From positions 1 to 63,721 of the forward strand of contig DUED01000017.1 of assembly GCA_011176685.1 (NCBI GenBank): a DNA stretch of 63,721 nucleotides, in the 5' to 3' direction. The position numbers and the translations under genes were made by a program. Below, in pieces: positions 8,116 through 17,217 of the stretch. Numbering within the stretch: the stretch's first letter is position 1; each line of letters opens with the position of its first letter. Origin of the DNA: Anaerolineae bacterium. Lineage in GTDB: Bacteria; Chloroflexota; Anaerolineae; Anaerolineales; Anaerolineaceae. Under the pieces are notes generated by a model. The model did no database searches. It was not told the origin of the DNA and worked only from the letters and a program-made list of their open reading frames with translations.

Positions 8116-9560
8116 TGTTTTACTTTCTCACGCTCTTTTTGAATGCGCTTAAGCAGCTCACTGGCGGGTTCATCGCTGGGGTCATGCGGCACCAGCTTGC
8201 CGCGGAAGGCTTTTTTTAGAATGCTCTGCCGTGTTAAATCTGAACGTCTAATAGCAATGTTAATATTATTATCAATATTATCTGCCAATGATAATAAATT
8301 ATCTGTTTTATTAATTATTTGCTTCTGTTCTTCTGTAGGGGCAATGGGAATTATTAATTTACCTAAAGAACTTTGTGTAATATTCGTGATAGTAACTTGT
8401 GAAGCATTACTAATAAGTTCAGCTCTTACATTAGCCTTTCTTGCGTAGTAAGTTAAATATTCAGGAAGTATGTTTTCAGTTAAAATCCTGGCTCTTATAA
8501 TAAAGCCACAAAAAGTAACCGGTTCTCTTGATTTTTTAAATGCAGATGGATATGCAACACCTTCTCTTTTAACAGATGATCTAACAAATAGTACATCACC
8601 GAATTTTAGTTGCATTTCTTCTTTTATTTTTTTATTTACTCTATATAGGTTCTTTATGTCAATATAAACATTTTTGTTATACATATTTAAAACATCCACG
8701 GTTAAAAAACCTATATTCCCTTTTTGATCCTTTGTGAAATTAATTCCATTATTGAGTTTGGTAAAATTTTCTAACCTTGTCCACCCCCACCCTTGTGGCA
8801 GTACTGGCAGTTTTGAAGTATCAGGTACTTCTTGTTCCTGGTACTTGTATTTGGCAACGTCTTTTCCCTTAGCGCGCAGTTCTGCTTGCCAGTGGGCACG
8901 GCGCTCAAAACGGATGCGCTCTAGCAGCTTACTGGCAGGTTCCAGCTCGCCCTGGTGCTGCTCGCGCCACTCACTGGTCAGCTCGCCGCTGAAAGCTTCC
9001 TGCAGGACTGATTGCCGGTAGCGCTTTAGATTAACCTGTGCACGCTTGAGAGATTCAACACCGGCATCCAATTGGGAAAAGAGTTCTTCAATCTTATTGA
9101 CGATTCTAATTTGTTCTTGTTCAGGCGCTAAAGGTATTTTTGATTGTTCAAATTTACCCTTCGTTATATGTTGCATTCCTGTACCATGTACTTTTTCTTT
9201 TAATGAAAAGAGAAATGCGATCATCAAGTAGAAAAGAAAATTTTTGTTAATAAATGTTTGGACTTTAAAAATGTGCTGGTTCAGAATAGCTTCCTCACCA
9301 CGATAAACATAAACGCCCAGGGTTGCTGACCAAGAAATAAGAAGGTCACCATCATGAATTAAGTATTTATTTTCAACAGGTTTAGGGTATCGGTGAAGAG
9401 TAGTAGATGATTTAGTTAAGTTTTGAATTCTAATTATGGGTTTCCCAATTTTTTTCCAGTCCGATTTTTTAAATGCTTTCCCGTTTATATATTTGCCTAT
9501 AGAGCCAATAGTGGTCAACTCCCATCCTTGAGGTAGTTTGTCGTGTTCTTTTTTATTCAT
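8112..9560 (-). CDS. hsdS: Type I restriction system, specificity subunit HsdS
   Basis: A 482-residue protein with the two-fold HsdS layout: target recognition domain 1 starts at LPQGWELTTIG, a first conserved helix runs through SLKRAQVNLKRYRQSVLQEA (about 175-195), target domain 2 starts at LPQGWGWTRLE (about 255), and a second helix ends the protein with RQSILKKAFRGKL. Each domain reads one half of a bipartite DNA site. Spacing to hsdR is three bases; the gene overlaps hsdM. The TRD halves are AT-richer than the flanking helices, as expected of exchangeable specificity cassettes. Confidence 0.93.
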   Translation of the reverse strand: MNKKEHDKLPQGWELTTIGSIGKYINGKAFKKSDWKKIGKPIIRIQNLTKSSTTLHRYPKPVENKYLIHDGDLLISWSATLGVYVYRGEEAILNQHIFKVQTFINKNFLFYLMIAFLFSLKEKVHGTGMQHITKGKFEQSKIPLAPEQEQIRIVNKIEELFSQLDAGVESLKRAQVNLKRYRQSVLQEAFSGELTSEWREQHQGELEPASKLLERIRFERRAHWQAELRAKGKDVAKYKYQEQEVPDTSKLPVLPQGWGWTRLENFTKLNNGINFTKDQKGNIGFLTVDVLNMYNKNVYIDIKNLYRVNKKIKEEMQLKFGDVLFVRSSVKREGVAYPSAFKKSREPVTFCGFIIRARILTENILPEYLTYYARKANVRAELISNASQVTITNITQSSLGKLIIPIAPTEEQKQIINKTDNLLSLADNIDNNINIAIRRSDLTRQSILKKAFRGKLVPHDPSDEPASELLKRIQKEREKVKQ

Positions 9561-9563
9561 ATT

Positions 9564-12368
9564 TCACTTAATGAGAACTTTATTAATGTCGTTCAATAAT
9601 CCCAGAAGGTTATTTCCAAATACTCTTGAAGCCATAATTCGCCCTCCTTCTTCAAAAAATTCCCCATACTCGAAATCCTCCATACCAATTTTCAAGTTAA
9701 CGCCAATACGTTCAGCAATGCGGTCCAGCCACCAGCGCTGTTCCTCTGTGAAAGTAGTGCCCGCTTTTGCCTGCGCCCGCAGCCATTCCTTATAGCGCTG
9801 CCGGACTTTATACGGGAAGGGCACCAGTTCATCCTCAAGCTGCAGGGTATGGCGCACCAGCGAAACCAAATCAGTCAGCACCCGCCGCGCACCGGCTCCA
9901 TGTACCTTATCTTTTTCCAGTTGGGCGTAGGCACGCCACAATGCCTCGGTAGTCAGGCAGGTGGGCGGCTGCTGGATGCGCTCGGAAAGCTCCTGGATCT
10001 GGCGGAAGGTGAGATCGCGCAGACCGTAGGGCTGGTTATAGAGCAAGCGCAGGGCAGCGATCTCATCCTTGTTGTGCTGGATAAACTCCTTGAAAGATTC
10101 TATTGTAAGGCGCGCGGATTGGTCATCAAAGCCAGCCTGTATAACCTCATCGCGGCTGACAGTATCAACAATCTGTTCATTGCGCTGGTGAATATTAGCC
10201 AGCAGGTTGCGCAGCTTGGGTCCTTCAACAAGAACCTGGGTGGCTTCCCACAGCAGTTGTTCGTGTGCCTTGGTGAGCTCCTGTTGGCCAGGTTTTTCTT
10301 TGCCGCTGGCTGCCTGCGCGGATTCTATTGCAATGTCTGGGTCATAAACATCCAGCAGACGATGGCAGAGTTCACCCAGTGTGGCAGGCGGGTTGTTGAT
10401 TACCCATCTTTCCGAGCCAGCGCTTTTTGCTGTAACTGTCAGCATCGAGAAAATTTTCTGTTTGTCAAGCGGGGTCAATTCGCGTTCCAGGCGCGCCATA
10501 CGTCCCGCCAAAGTAGTGAGCGTATCCTCATCATGAATGCCCAGCGCAACTTGCTCCAGTAATTTAGCAAAGGATAAACTTCGTTTACGCTCCATGGTCT
10601 GGGTATCGATTTTTTCCTGCTCCACAACCCCGACCGCATCTATAATGACAAAATGGTCCTTACGAGTAGCATCTGGAGTCACGCCCTGCAAATCAGTGGC
10701 GTTGATTACGCGCGTGCCGCGCCCGACCATCTGCTCAAAATAGGTGCGTGATTTGACCGCACGCATAAAGAGCAGAATTTCCAGTGGGCGGATATCAGTT
10801 CCGGTTGTGATCATATCCACGGATACGGCAATGCGCGGGTTGTAACTGTTGCGAAAATCATTAATCAGATCTTCAGGGCTGGCGCCAGTGGTGCGGTAGG
10901 TGATCTTCTTGCAAAACTCGTTGCCCTTGCCAAATTCCTCGCGAATGATCTGGACAATGTCCTCGGCGTGAGAATCATCTTTAGCGAATACAAGTATTTT
11001 AGGCACTACCTCACGTCCGGGGAAAATCTCACTGAATAAATTATCTTTGAAAGTACGGACAATGGTGCGAATCTGGCTTTTGGAGACTACTTGCCTATCA
11101 AGTTCGTTGGGGTTGTAGTCCAGGTCATCTTCCAGCTTCTTCCAGCGCACTTCACGGGTTAATTTATTACGCTTGTCAACATAAAAGCCTGCGTCCACAT
11201 GGCTACCTTCCTGGGTGATTCTGGTACGTATTCGGTACACATGCCCATCCACATTAACCCCATCAGCTACAGCGCGCAGGCGGGGGTATTCCATAACCAG
11301 ATTCTCATCGAAGAAGCCAAAAGTCTGCTTGGAAGGTGTGGCGGTTAATCCGATGATAAAGGCGTCAAAGTACTCCAACACCTGGCGCCACAGGTTGTAA
11401 ATTGAGCGGTGGCATTCATCAGTGATGATCACATCGAAGGTCTCTGGTGGGATAGTAGGGTTATAAACAACTGGCATAGGCTCTTGTTGGAACGTGTAAG
11501 CAGCAGAGTCGAACAAGGACCCTTCCTCATTCTGCGTGTCGAACTCTGGCTCACCCTTGAGCATTGAATACAAGCGCTGGATGGTGGTGATAACCACCTG
11601 ATTAGATAGATCGAGATAATTAGTGCTCAGGCGCCGCACGTTATACAGTTCGCTGAACTTGCGCCCATCATCCGGGGTGATGTAATTCTGGAACTCACGC
11701 AGTGTTTGGCGCCCCAAGTTGTTGCGGTCTACCAAAAAAAGGGCGCGCTTGATGCCAGAAAACTTGATCAGGCGGTACAGGGAAGTTACTGTAGTGTAGG
11801 TTTTTCCGCTGCCGGTAGCCATCTGAATCAATGCTCGCGTCTTATTGTTAGCCATTGATTGTTCCAGATTGGCGATGGCTTCAACCTGTGCTTTCCACAG
11901 ACCTTTAGTTATCAAGGGTGGCAAATTTTTCAAACGTGCACGCAGGGTCTGGGGCTGCTGTGCCCACTCCTGCAATGTCTTCGGTTGATGGAAACTAAAC
12001 ACTAGCCGGCTGCGCGGCTCAGGGTCGCGCTCATCGCGAAAAAGGGTTTCTATGCCGGTGCTTTCATAGGCGAAAGGCAAAGGCAGATTGAGATGTGGGA
12101 TTTCTGGGGGCAGTCCAGTAATATAGCCGGCTGTTTGCTCGGAGACGCCCCTTAGAGTAGTCCCTTCAGGCTTAGCTTCGATGACCCCGACTGCTTTACT
12201 GTCCACAAATAATAAATAATCAGCTTCGCCAGTTTTGAGCGGGAACTCACGAATGGCAACCCCTGAACCTGCTGATAAATTCATTTGGTTGCGGTCTTGG
12301 AGTATCCAACCGGCATGGATAAGCATGCGGTCGATGTTTTCGCGCGCTCTTTCTTCCGGTGTAGGCAT
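9564..12368 (-). CDS. hsdR: Type I restriction system, endonuclease/translocase subunit HsdR
   Basis: A 934-residue motor subunit of the EcoEI-like type. The N-terminal nuclease has GEADYLLF with Asp50 and IEAK with Glu64 and Lys66. The helicase core has Walker A ATGSGKT at 183-189, a DECH box (ITDECHRS), GLTATP and motif VI VGRGTRV. A helical C-terminal domain follows. It would pump DNA past the complex and cut unmethylated DNA. It is the first gene of the operon hsdR-hsdS-hsdM-nuclease, with GGAGGGAG upstream and TATAAT-like boxes near 12400-12412. Confidence 0.95.
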   Translation of the reverse strand: MPTPEERARENIDRMLIHAGWILQDRNQMNLSAGSGVAIREFPLKTGEADYLLFVDSKAVGVIEAKPEGTTLRGVSEQTAGYITGLPPEIPHLNLPLPFAYESTGIETLFRDERDPEPRSRLVFSFHQPKTLQEWAQQPQTLRARLKNLPPLITKGLWKAQVEAIANLEQSMANNKTRALIQMATGSGKTYTTVTSLYRLIKFSGIKRALFLVDRNNLGRQTLREFQNYITPDDGRKFSELYNVRRLSTNYLDLSNQVVITTIQRLYSMLKGEPEFDTQNEEGSLFDSAAYTFQQEPMPVVYNPTIPPETFDVIITDECHRSIYNLWRQVLEYFDAFIIGLTATPSKQTFGFFDENLVMEYPRLRAVADGVNVDGHVYRIRTRITQEGSHVDAGFYVDKRNKLTREVRWKKLEDDLDYNPNELDRQVVSKSQIRTIVRTFKDNLFSEIFPGREVVPKILVFAKDDSHAEDIVQIIREEFGKGNEFCKKITYRTTGASPEDLINDFRNSYNPRIAVSVDMITTGTDIRPLEILLFMRAVKSRTYFEQMVGRGTRVINATDLQGVTPDATRKDHFVIIDAVGVVEQEKIDTQTMERKRSLSFAKLLEQVALGIHDEDTLTTLAGRMARLERELTPLDKQKIFSMLTVTAKSAGSERWVINNPPATLGELCHRLLDVYDPDIAIESAQAASGKEKPGQQELTKAHEQLLWEATQVLVEGPKLRNLLANIHQRNEQIVDTVSRDEVIQAGFDDQSARLTIESFKEFIQHNKDEIAALRLLYNQPYGLRDLTFRQIQELSERIQQPPTCLTTEALWRAYAQLEKDKVHGAGARRVLTDLVSLVRHTLQLEDELVPFPYKVRQRYKEWLRAQAKAGTTFTEEQRWWLDRIAERIGVNLKIGMEDFEYGEFFEEGGRIMASRVFGNNLLGLLNDINKVLIK

Positions 12369-12459
12369 TTGCTCTTTTTCCTACTCCCTCCAGGGATATT
12401 ATAAATATTATACACGGGCAAAAAGAATAAAGTTGTCATTCTAATAATTGCGATGACAT

Positions 12460-12510
12460 TAGGTGAAGTAGAAGATTGCTTCGTACTTTGCAATATGCTA
12501 CGCGATCGCC
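12460..12510. repeat. Dispersed repeat, copy B
   Basis: Contains TTTGCAATATGCTACGCGAT, close to the CAGTATGCTACGCGAT element seen near 1.2, 14.4 and 15.9 kb. The rest of 12370-12796 holds the hsdR upstream region and AT-rich sequence in which I see no gene. Confidence 0.55.
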
Positions 12511-12796
12511 CCTACTGGGCTCCTTTCAGTCTCTTGCGTGAGCGGCAGGCTTCGAATCGTTGGTATTAACAATTTAATGAAAAAGTTATTAGATTAATTA
12601 AGATTTATCCATCTCCTCGATATCTCAAATTCGCTGAAATATTTTGCATAAATAAGCAAACAGCAATATAGGATGCAAAAAAAATCTCTCTTGTTCAACT
12701 TATTAACAAGTACTAAACCATAAATTTTCTTATTGTAAAAAAGTTTAAAATACATATTTTTGGAATGTGCATTGTGCATGCATGAAAACACTACAG

Positions 12797-14047
12797 CTAA
12801 ATTGCCCAGCGATGTAATACAACTGCACCCGCTCCGATAAAAGCTGCTACAATCAAAAAGAAGACTGTGTACGATGAATATTGTAAGAAAATGCCGGCTG
12901 CAAAAGATAGAAACGCTAGCGGCAAAATCAAAACCGCATTAAGACCAGCATACGTGGGACGTTCAGCTGCCGGAGCCAGCTCTAGCAAAGCGCTTTGAAA
13001 ACCAACATTGCGACCATTATAAGTTGCTCCTGCCAAGAAAAACACAATGGTTAGTGCTGGCCAACCTAATGGAACTAACCCAATCGCTATTAATGGTGTC
13101 ATGGTTGAAATCACTGCACAAAAAAATAACATATGACGGCTTCCAAATTGGTCGACTAGGCGAGCCCAAAATAAATTAGATAACACACCTCCTAAAATCT
13201 GAGAGAGTAAAAACCAACCGACAGCATCCGCAGGTGAACCTCCTTGCTCTCGGGCATAAATTACATAAAAGGGCAAGGCTATCAGGCTGAAACCAGTCAA
13301 TAATTCAACCACAATCAAAATTTTTAAGCGACGGCCGGTTTCTTGGATTTGCTGCCAATAATTCTTCCATGAAAGGATATGCTGTTTTCCACCTAGTGCG
13401 GATGGCTCACGTATAATCCAGAAGCCCAGGGAAGCAATTGTTAAACTAACAGCAGCCAATCCAAATAACAAAGCATAATTGTTAGGATAAGCCACATTCA
13501 CCAGAATCTGCCTAGCAGCTAATGCGGCACCTGCAGCGAATGGTCCTGCTAGAGCCTCCCTTCCCCCAAAAAATGCGCCCCGCCGATTGGATGGGATTAT
13601 TTTACCAATGATATCTGTATAAGGAATACTGCCTAACCCACCACCTGCATAGAAAACCGCCAGCATCACTACTAACGCCCAAGCTATTGTTATTGGATGT
13701 TCATCCCCAATACTAAAGATCAACCAACTAAGCAAACCCCAGCTAATTACTCTAATGTAAATAGCCGCTAACAAATATGGCATCTTACGCGAGAGGTGCT
13801 CGATCCAGCGGGCTACAAAAAGCTGTGGGAGCGCAGAGGCAATGGTTAATACGGTAGAAAGTCCGCCCACCCAGACAGTTGAGCCAGTCAGATCAGCCAT
13901 GAAAGCGGAAATAACCGTTGTTGGTTGGGTTATAGCGACACCCAAGGCTAGGAATGCCCCATGCCACAATCCTCCAATAAAGTTGCGGCGGTCCACCGAT
14001 GATTCAAGACGATTAAGCCAAGATGCTATTTTTTCTTTGTTTCGCAT
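12797..14047 (-). CDS. MFS transporter
   Basis: A 416-residue integral membrane protein with about 12 predicted helices in two halves and a cytoplasmic middle loop with IREPSALGGKQH. The loop after helix 2 has WIEHLSRKMPY, a divergent form of the MFS motif A. The substrate cannot be told; general likeness is to small efflux-type or sugar-type carriers. It has a good ribosome site (AGGAGAG). It stands alone between the restriction operon and the repeats, so its link to the island may be only positional. Confidence 0.85.
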   Translation of the reverse strand: MRNKEKIASWLNRLESSVDRRNFIGGLWHGAFLALGVAITQPTTVISAFMADLTGSTVWVGGLSTVLTIASALPQLFVARWIEHLSRKMPYLLAAIYIRVISWGLLSWLIFSIGDEHPITIAWALVVMLAVFYAGGGLGSIPYTDIIGKIIPSNRRGAFFGGREALAGPFAAGAALAARQILVNVAYPNNYALLFGLAAVSLTIASLGFWIIREPSALGGKQHILSWKNYWQQIQETGRRLKILIVVELLTGFSLIALPFYVIYAREQGGSPADAVGWFLLSQILGGVLSNLFWARLVDQFGSRHMLFFCAVISTMTPLIAIGLVPLGWPALTIVFFLAGATYNGRNVGFQSALLELAPAAERPTYAGLNAVLILPLAFLSFAAGIFLQYSSYTVFFLIVAAFIGAGAVVLHRWAI

Positions 14048-14179
14048 GCGTCTCTCCTATTCATTCAACTATTTTAATACCAATAAATACTCATCTTATT
14101 CCAAATCATGCAACCGTCCTAATATTTCTTACAACACCCTGAATAATGAGGGCCATTTCGGCGGGTATGGATATCCTCC

Positions 14180-14512
14180 CTACAGGGATGCAATGCGATG
14201 ATCTCTACGAGACTCCCTACGGTCGCTTTACAGTGTGCTTCGCGATTCTTTACCCCACCCTGCGGCGACTTTACCCCACCTTGCGATGACTTTACCCCAC
14301 CTTGCGATGACTGGATGCCATCGCTGGTGGAGTATCTACGCCTTTCGTACACACGAAATGCTCCGAGATGCCAACGCTGGTGGAGTATACCACGCTACGC
14401 TCTGTACACGTCTCCGCCCTTCGCTCTTGCAAAGGGCTTCGACAGTATGCTGCGCGATGATCTCTACGAGACTTCCTGCGGTCGCCTCTGCGAGACTCCC
14501 TGCGGTCGCAGG
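14180..14512. repeat. Dispersed repeats, copy C
   Basis: This region is a mosaic of the short elements ATGATCTCTACGAGACTCCC (from 14196), CAGTGTGCTTCGCGATTC (14231), and CAGTATGCTGCGCGATGATC at 14443 followed by two GAGACT-CCTGCGGTCGC units to 14510. Near-identical text occurs at 15863-15955. ORFs in these frames are products of the repeat, not genes. Confidence 0.8.
14248..14310. repeat. Tandem 21-base repeat, three units
   Basis: Units at 14248-14268, 14269-14289 and 14290-14310. Units 2 and 3 are identical (CTTTACCCCACCTTGCGATG plus A) and unit 1 differs at three positions. Such arrays vary in copy number between strains. Confidence 0.85.
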
Positions 14513-14584
14513 TGGCATAGATATTGTAGGAAATCTATAAGTTGAAACATGTTTTAATCCTATAGTAACTTAAGCTAACTGTAG

Positions 14585-14628
14585 TATAATGACCTATTAT
14601 ATAGGTCATATGACCTAATAAGTAGGTC
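14585..14628 (+). promoter_or_regulatory. -10 box with two 17-base palindromic operators
   Basis: TATAAT at 14585-14590 is followed directly by GACCTATTATATAGGTC (14591-14607) and GACCTAATAAGTAGGTC (14612-14628). Both share GACCTA-N5-TAGGTC, and their starts are 21 bases apart, two helical turns. A dimeric winged-helix repressor binding both on one DNA face would cover the transcription start. The gene that follows encodes such a protein, so autorepression is likely. No clear -35 box is seen. Confidence 0.75.
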
Positions 14629-14651
14629 TTTGCGATAAGAGAGTAGATAGT

Positions 14652-14981
14652 ATGCTAGAAACAATTCTTGGTTCTGTAAATATTGAGCGCGTTTTAATTT
14701 TTATCCTTGCGCGGAAAGATGGTTATGCAAGAGAAATCTCCCGTTTTTATGATACCGATCTTGATCCAATCCAGAAGCAATTAGAAAAATTGGAGATCGG
14801 TGGTGTTCTGGTTAGTCGCAAGGCAGGCCGTACACGCCTGTATTCATTTAATCAAGCGTACCCTTTTCTGCAGGAATTGAAAAGTTTGTTGAAAAAAGCA
14901 CTATCTTTTTATCCAGAGGAAGAACACGAGAGACTCGTTATGGTAAGAATGAGACCAAGGCGTAACAAAAAGCCCCTATGA
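14652..14981 (+). CDS. Winged-helix regulator of a nucleotidyltransferase toxin-antitoxin pair
   Basis: A 109-residue ArsR-like winged helix protein: helices through VLIFILARKDGYAREISRFY, a recognition helix around LDPIQKQLEKLEIGG and a wing at LVSRKAGRTRLYSF, then a basic tail ending RPRRNKKPL. Its stop overlaps the start of the next gene in ATGA. The pair arrangement, wHTH followed by a GGAAVS-type nucleotidyltransferase, matches known minimal toxin-antitoxin or anti-phage pairs. Two operator palindromes lie upstream. The protein itself appears intact although its partner is broken. Confidence 0.75.
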   Translation: MLETILGSVNIERVLIFILARKDGYAREISRFYDTDLDPIQKQLEKLEIGGVLVSRKAGRTRLYSFNQAYPFLQELKSLLKKALSFYPEEEHERLVMVRMRPRRNKKPL

Positions 14982-15470
14982 AGTCTATAAAGAAAATGAC
15001 TCAAAGCGAACTTGGGGCATTCGTTCAATCTCACTTAAGAGAGAGGGATATAAAAGTTATACTTTCTGGTGGTGCGGCTGTTTCGATTCATAGCAGCAAT
15101 AGATACGTGTCCAAGGATTTGGATATGGTAAATGCGTTTTTCGCAAAAAGAAGCGCGATATTTCAAACATCCAGACTCTCAATTCTTTGTTGAATTTCCA
15201 CCAGGTCCTTTGACTGTTGGTGGTGAACCGGTTAAGCAAATTATTGAGTTATTATTTTCCACAGGGATCCTTAGAATAATATCGCCAACTGATTGTGTGA
15301 AGGATAGGCTAGCTGCCTACTTTTATTGGGGTGACCAGCAATGCTTAATACAGGCTGCTTTAGTCTCTAGTGAAAATATGATTGATCTTAAAGAGATAGA
15401 GCGATGGGCTAAAGCAGGTGGGAAATTCGATGAATTCAATCGCATAAAAGAAAAAATAGCTAAAAAGTAA
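14978..15470 (+). pseudogene. Broken nucleotidyltransferase (AbiEii-like) gene
   Basis: The first frame gives SGGAAVSIHSSNRYVSKDLD up to about 15150, which holds the nucleotidyltransferase signature. The family text then continues in the next frame from about 15145: ARYFKHPDSQFFVEFPPGPL and onwards to 15470, including DRLAAYFYWGD. Between the two the roughly 15-20 residues that normally join them are missing, so a deletion with frameshift has occurred. Neither half should work alone. The intact family member adds nucleotides to RNA or protein and is restrained by its wHTH partner. A sequencing error alone would not explain the missing residues. Confidence 0.75.
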
Positions 15471-15581
15471 CCATGAGTCGATAAGAACCCCTCACCTCTC
15501 CCCGGGGGGGGCGAGGAAGTCTTTAATCTGCAGATAGAACACCCTGCATTTAAGCTATGCGAATATCCGCCCTGTACCATC

Positions 15582-15602
15582 ATTCGTTCCTTAGGAACGA
15601 AT
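15582..15602. repeat. Palindrome ATTCGTTCC-TTA-GGAACGAAT
   Basis: A perfect 9-base inverted repeat with a 3-base spacer; 11-12 bases of it match the palindrome at 2231-2251. It lies just outside the last gene of the defence island. It may mark the island edge, or it may simply be another dispersed repeat. Confidence 0.65.
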
Positions 15603-15639
15603 CCTTTCTTTTGAAAAAGTGTCGGGTTTTGTCGGGTTT

Positions 15640-15962
15640 TGTCGGCTTTCAAAGCTCTCTGCAAGAGCAGAGAGCGGAGACGTGTACAGAGCGTAGCGTG
15701 GTGCACCTAGCCCTACAGGGGTGCTGCGCGATCTATGTAACCACTACCCTTTATGTCATCCTGAGCGTAAGCGAAGGATCTCACCTTGCTTATTGAGATT
15801 CTTCGTCGGGTTACTACCCTCCTCAGAATGACAAATACGTAGAGGATTGCTGTGCGACTCTTACAGTATGCTACGCGATGATCTCTACGAGACTCCCTAC
15901 GGTCGCCCTTACTCTTACAGAGCGCTTCGCGGCAGGACTCCCTACGGTCGCTTTGCAGTTTG
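15640..15962. repeat. Dispersed repeats, copy D, with hairpin-forming unit
   Basis: Contains ATGTCATCCTGAGCGTAAGC at 15755, GAGATTCTTCGTCG at 15797 and CTCAGAATGACA at 15820-15831, which together can fold into a long imperfect hairpin. Then CAGTATGCTACGCGATGATC at 15863 and two CTCCCTACGGTCGC units follow. A short GTCGGGTTTT tandem repeat lies at 15621-15640. I see no gene in 15471-15996. Confidence 0.75.
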
Positions 15963-15996
15963 ACCATAAGAATGGAATAAAGGTAAAATCAATCAT

Positions 15997-17199
15997 ATGA
16001 ATCCTAAGAAGAAAAACCTAATTCCAATGTCTTCCCCGGAAATCACTGACGTAGACCGTGAAGCGGTGCTGTCTGTGCTGGACACCAAATACCTGAGTAT
16101 AGGACCACGTATCAAGGAATTCGAAGCTGCTATACGTGAATACATCGGCAGCCAAAGTGCCATCGGTGTGAGTTCTGGCACATCTGGCTTACATTTATGC
16201 ATTCGAGCAGCAAAGATAGAACCCGGTGATTTAGTTATTACGACCCCGTTCTCCTTTGTGTCTTCTACCAATGTCATCCTGTTCGAGCGAGCTATTCCGG
16301 TCTTTGTTGATGTTGAAGCGAATACAGGCAACCTGGACATGCAGCAAACATTGGAGGCAGTTGAGGATCTGTTGAGCGGCGGGAAGAGAGCTGAAAAGTG
16401 GCTCCCACGCAAAGGAGCAGGAACCACCTGCAGATTAAAAGCAGTCCTGCCTGTGGATGTATTCGGCCAGCCAGCTGACTATGACATTTTGATGGGCATC
16501 AGCAAACAACACAACTTGACCTTGATTGAAGATTCTTGTGAGGCATTAGGTGCAGAATACAAAGGCAAAAAAGCCGGAAAATTTGGCGATTACGGCGTTT
16601 TCGCTTTTTACCCTAATAAACAAATCACAACCGGCGAAGGCGGTGTAATTGTGACTGATAATCCTGAAGCTGCCAACTTGATGAAAGCACTGCGCAATCA
16701 GGGTAGAGCACCTGGCGACACCTGGTTGCAGCATACATATTTAGGATACAACTACCGTCTGAATGAGATGAGTGCAGCCCTGGGCCTGACCCAATTAGCA
16801 CGCATCGAAGCAATACTGCTCAGACGAGAACAGGTCGCGCATTGGTACAACCAATATCTAAAGGATACCCAGGAAGTCGAAATTCCCTTCATTGCTCCTG
16901 CAACAACAAGAATGAGCTGGTTTGTATATGTGATACGCATTGCAAAACATATCGACCGCAAATTGCTGGCGGCATGCCTGGAAAAAGAGGGCATCGCTGT
17001 ACGACCCTACTTTTCACCCATTCATCTACAACCATATATGATCGAACGCTTCGGCTATCAGCGCGGCGATTATCCTATCACAGAGGATCTGGGAAAGCGC
17101 GGCCTGGCTTTGCCTTTCTCAAGCATTATGTCGCAGGAACAGGTGGCTCTTGTCTGTGAGAAATTGCGAACATGTATCCGAAAATTTTCACATAAATAG
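15997..17199 (+). CDS. DegT/DnrJ/EryC1-family sugar aminotransferase
   Basis: A 400-residue PLP enzyme that transfers an amino group to a keto-sugar nucleotide. The PLP-binding SSGTSGLHLC comes early, EDSCEALGAEYKGKKAGKFG holds the Asp that contacts the PLP ring nitrogen, and the Schiff-base lysine lies in FYPNKQITTGEGG. The NYRLNEMSAALG and VRPYFSPIHLQP motifs are typical. It would contribute an amino sugar to surface glycans. It stands directly after the repeats with no sugar genes immediately beside it; the glycan genes lie at 30-34 kb and the PglD-like acyltransferase at the window start. Confidence 0.92.
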   Translation: MNPKKKNLIPMSSPEITDVDREAVLSVLDTKYLSIGPRIKEFEAAIREYIGSQSAIGVSSGTSGLHLCIRAAKIEPGDLVITTPFSFVSSTNVILFERAIPVFVDVEANTGNLDMQQTLEAVEDLLSGGKRAEKWLPRKGAGTTCRLKAVLPVDVFGQPADYDILMGISKQHNLTLIEDSCEALGAEYKGKKAGKFGDYGVFAFYPNKQITTGEGGVIVTDNPEAANLMKALRNQGRAPGDTWLQHTYLGYNYRLNEMSAALGLTQLARIEAILLRREQVAHWYNQYLKDTQEVEIPFIAPATTRMSWFVYVIRIAKHIDRKLLAACLEKEGIAVRPYFSPIHLQPYMIERFGYQRGDYPITEDLGKRGLALPFSSIMSQEQVALVCEKLRTCIRKFSHK

Positions 17200-17217
17200 T
17201 AAAAACAGCTCTTGTAA

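Noticed and set aside
12594-12791. 65-codon frame on the minus strand before the MFS gene
   Set aside because: AT-rich, Cys/Tyr/Phe/Asn-biased translation, no ribosome site and no family likeness.
14119-14545. Several overlapping frames of 77-119 codons
   Set aside because: All lie in tandem and dispersed repeats; products are repeat translations such as SSQGGVK.
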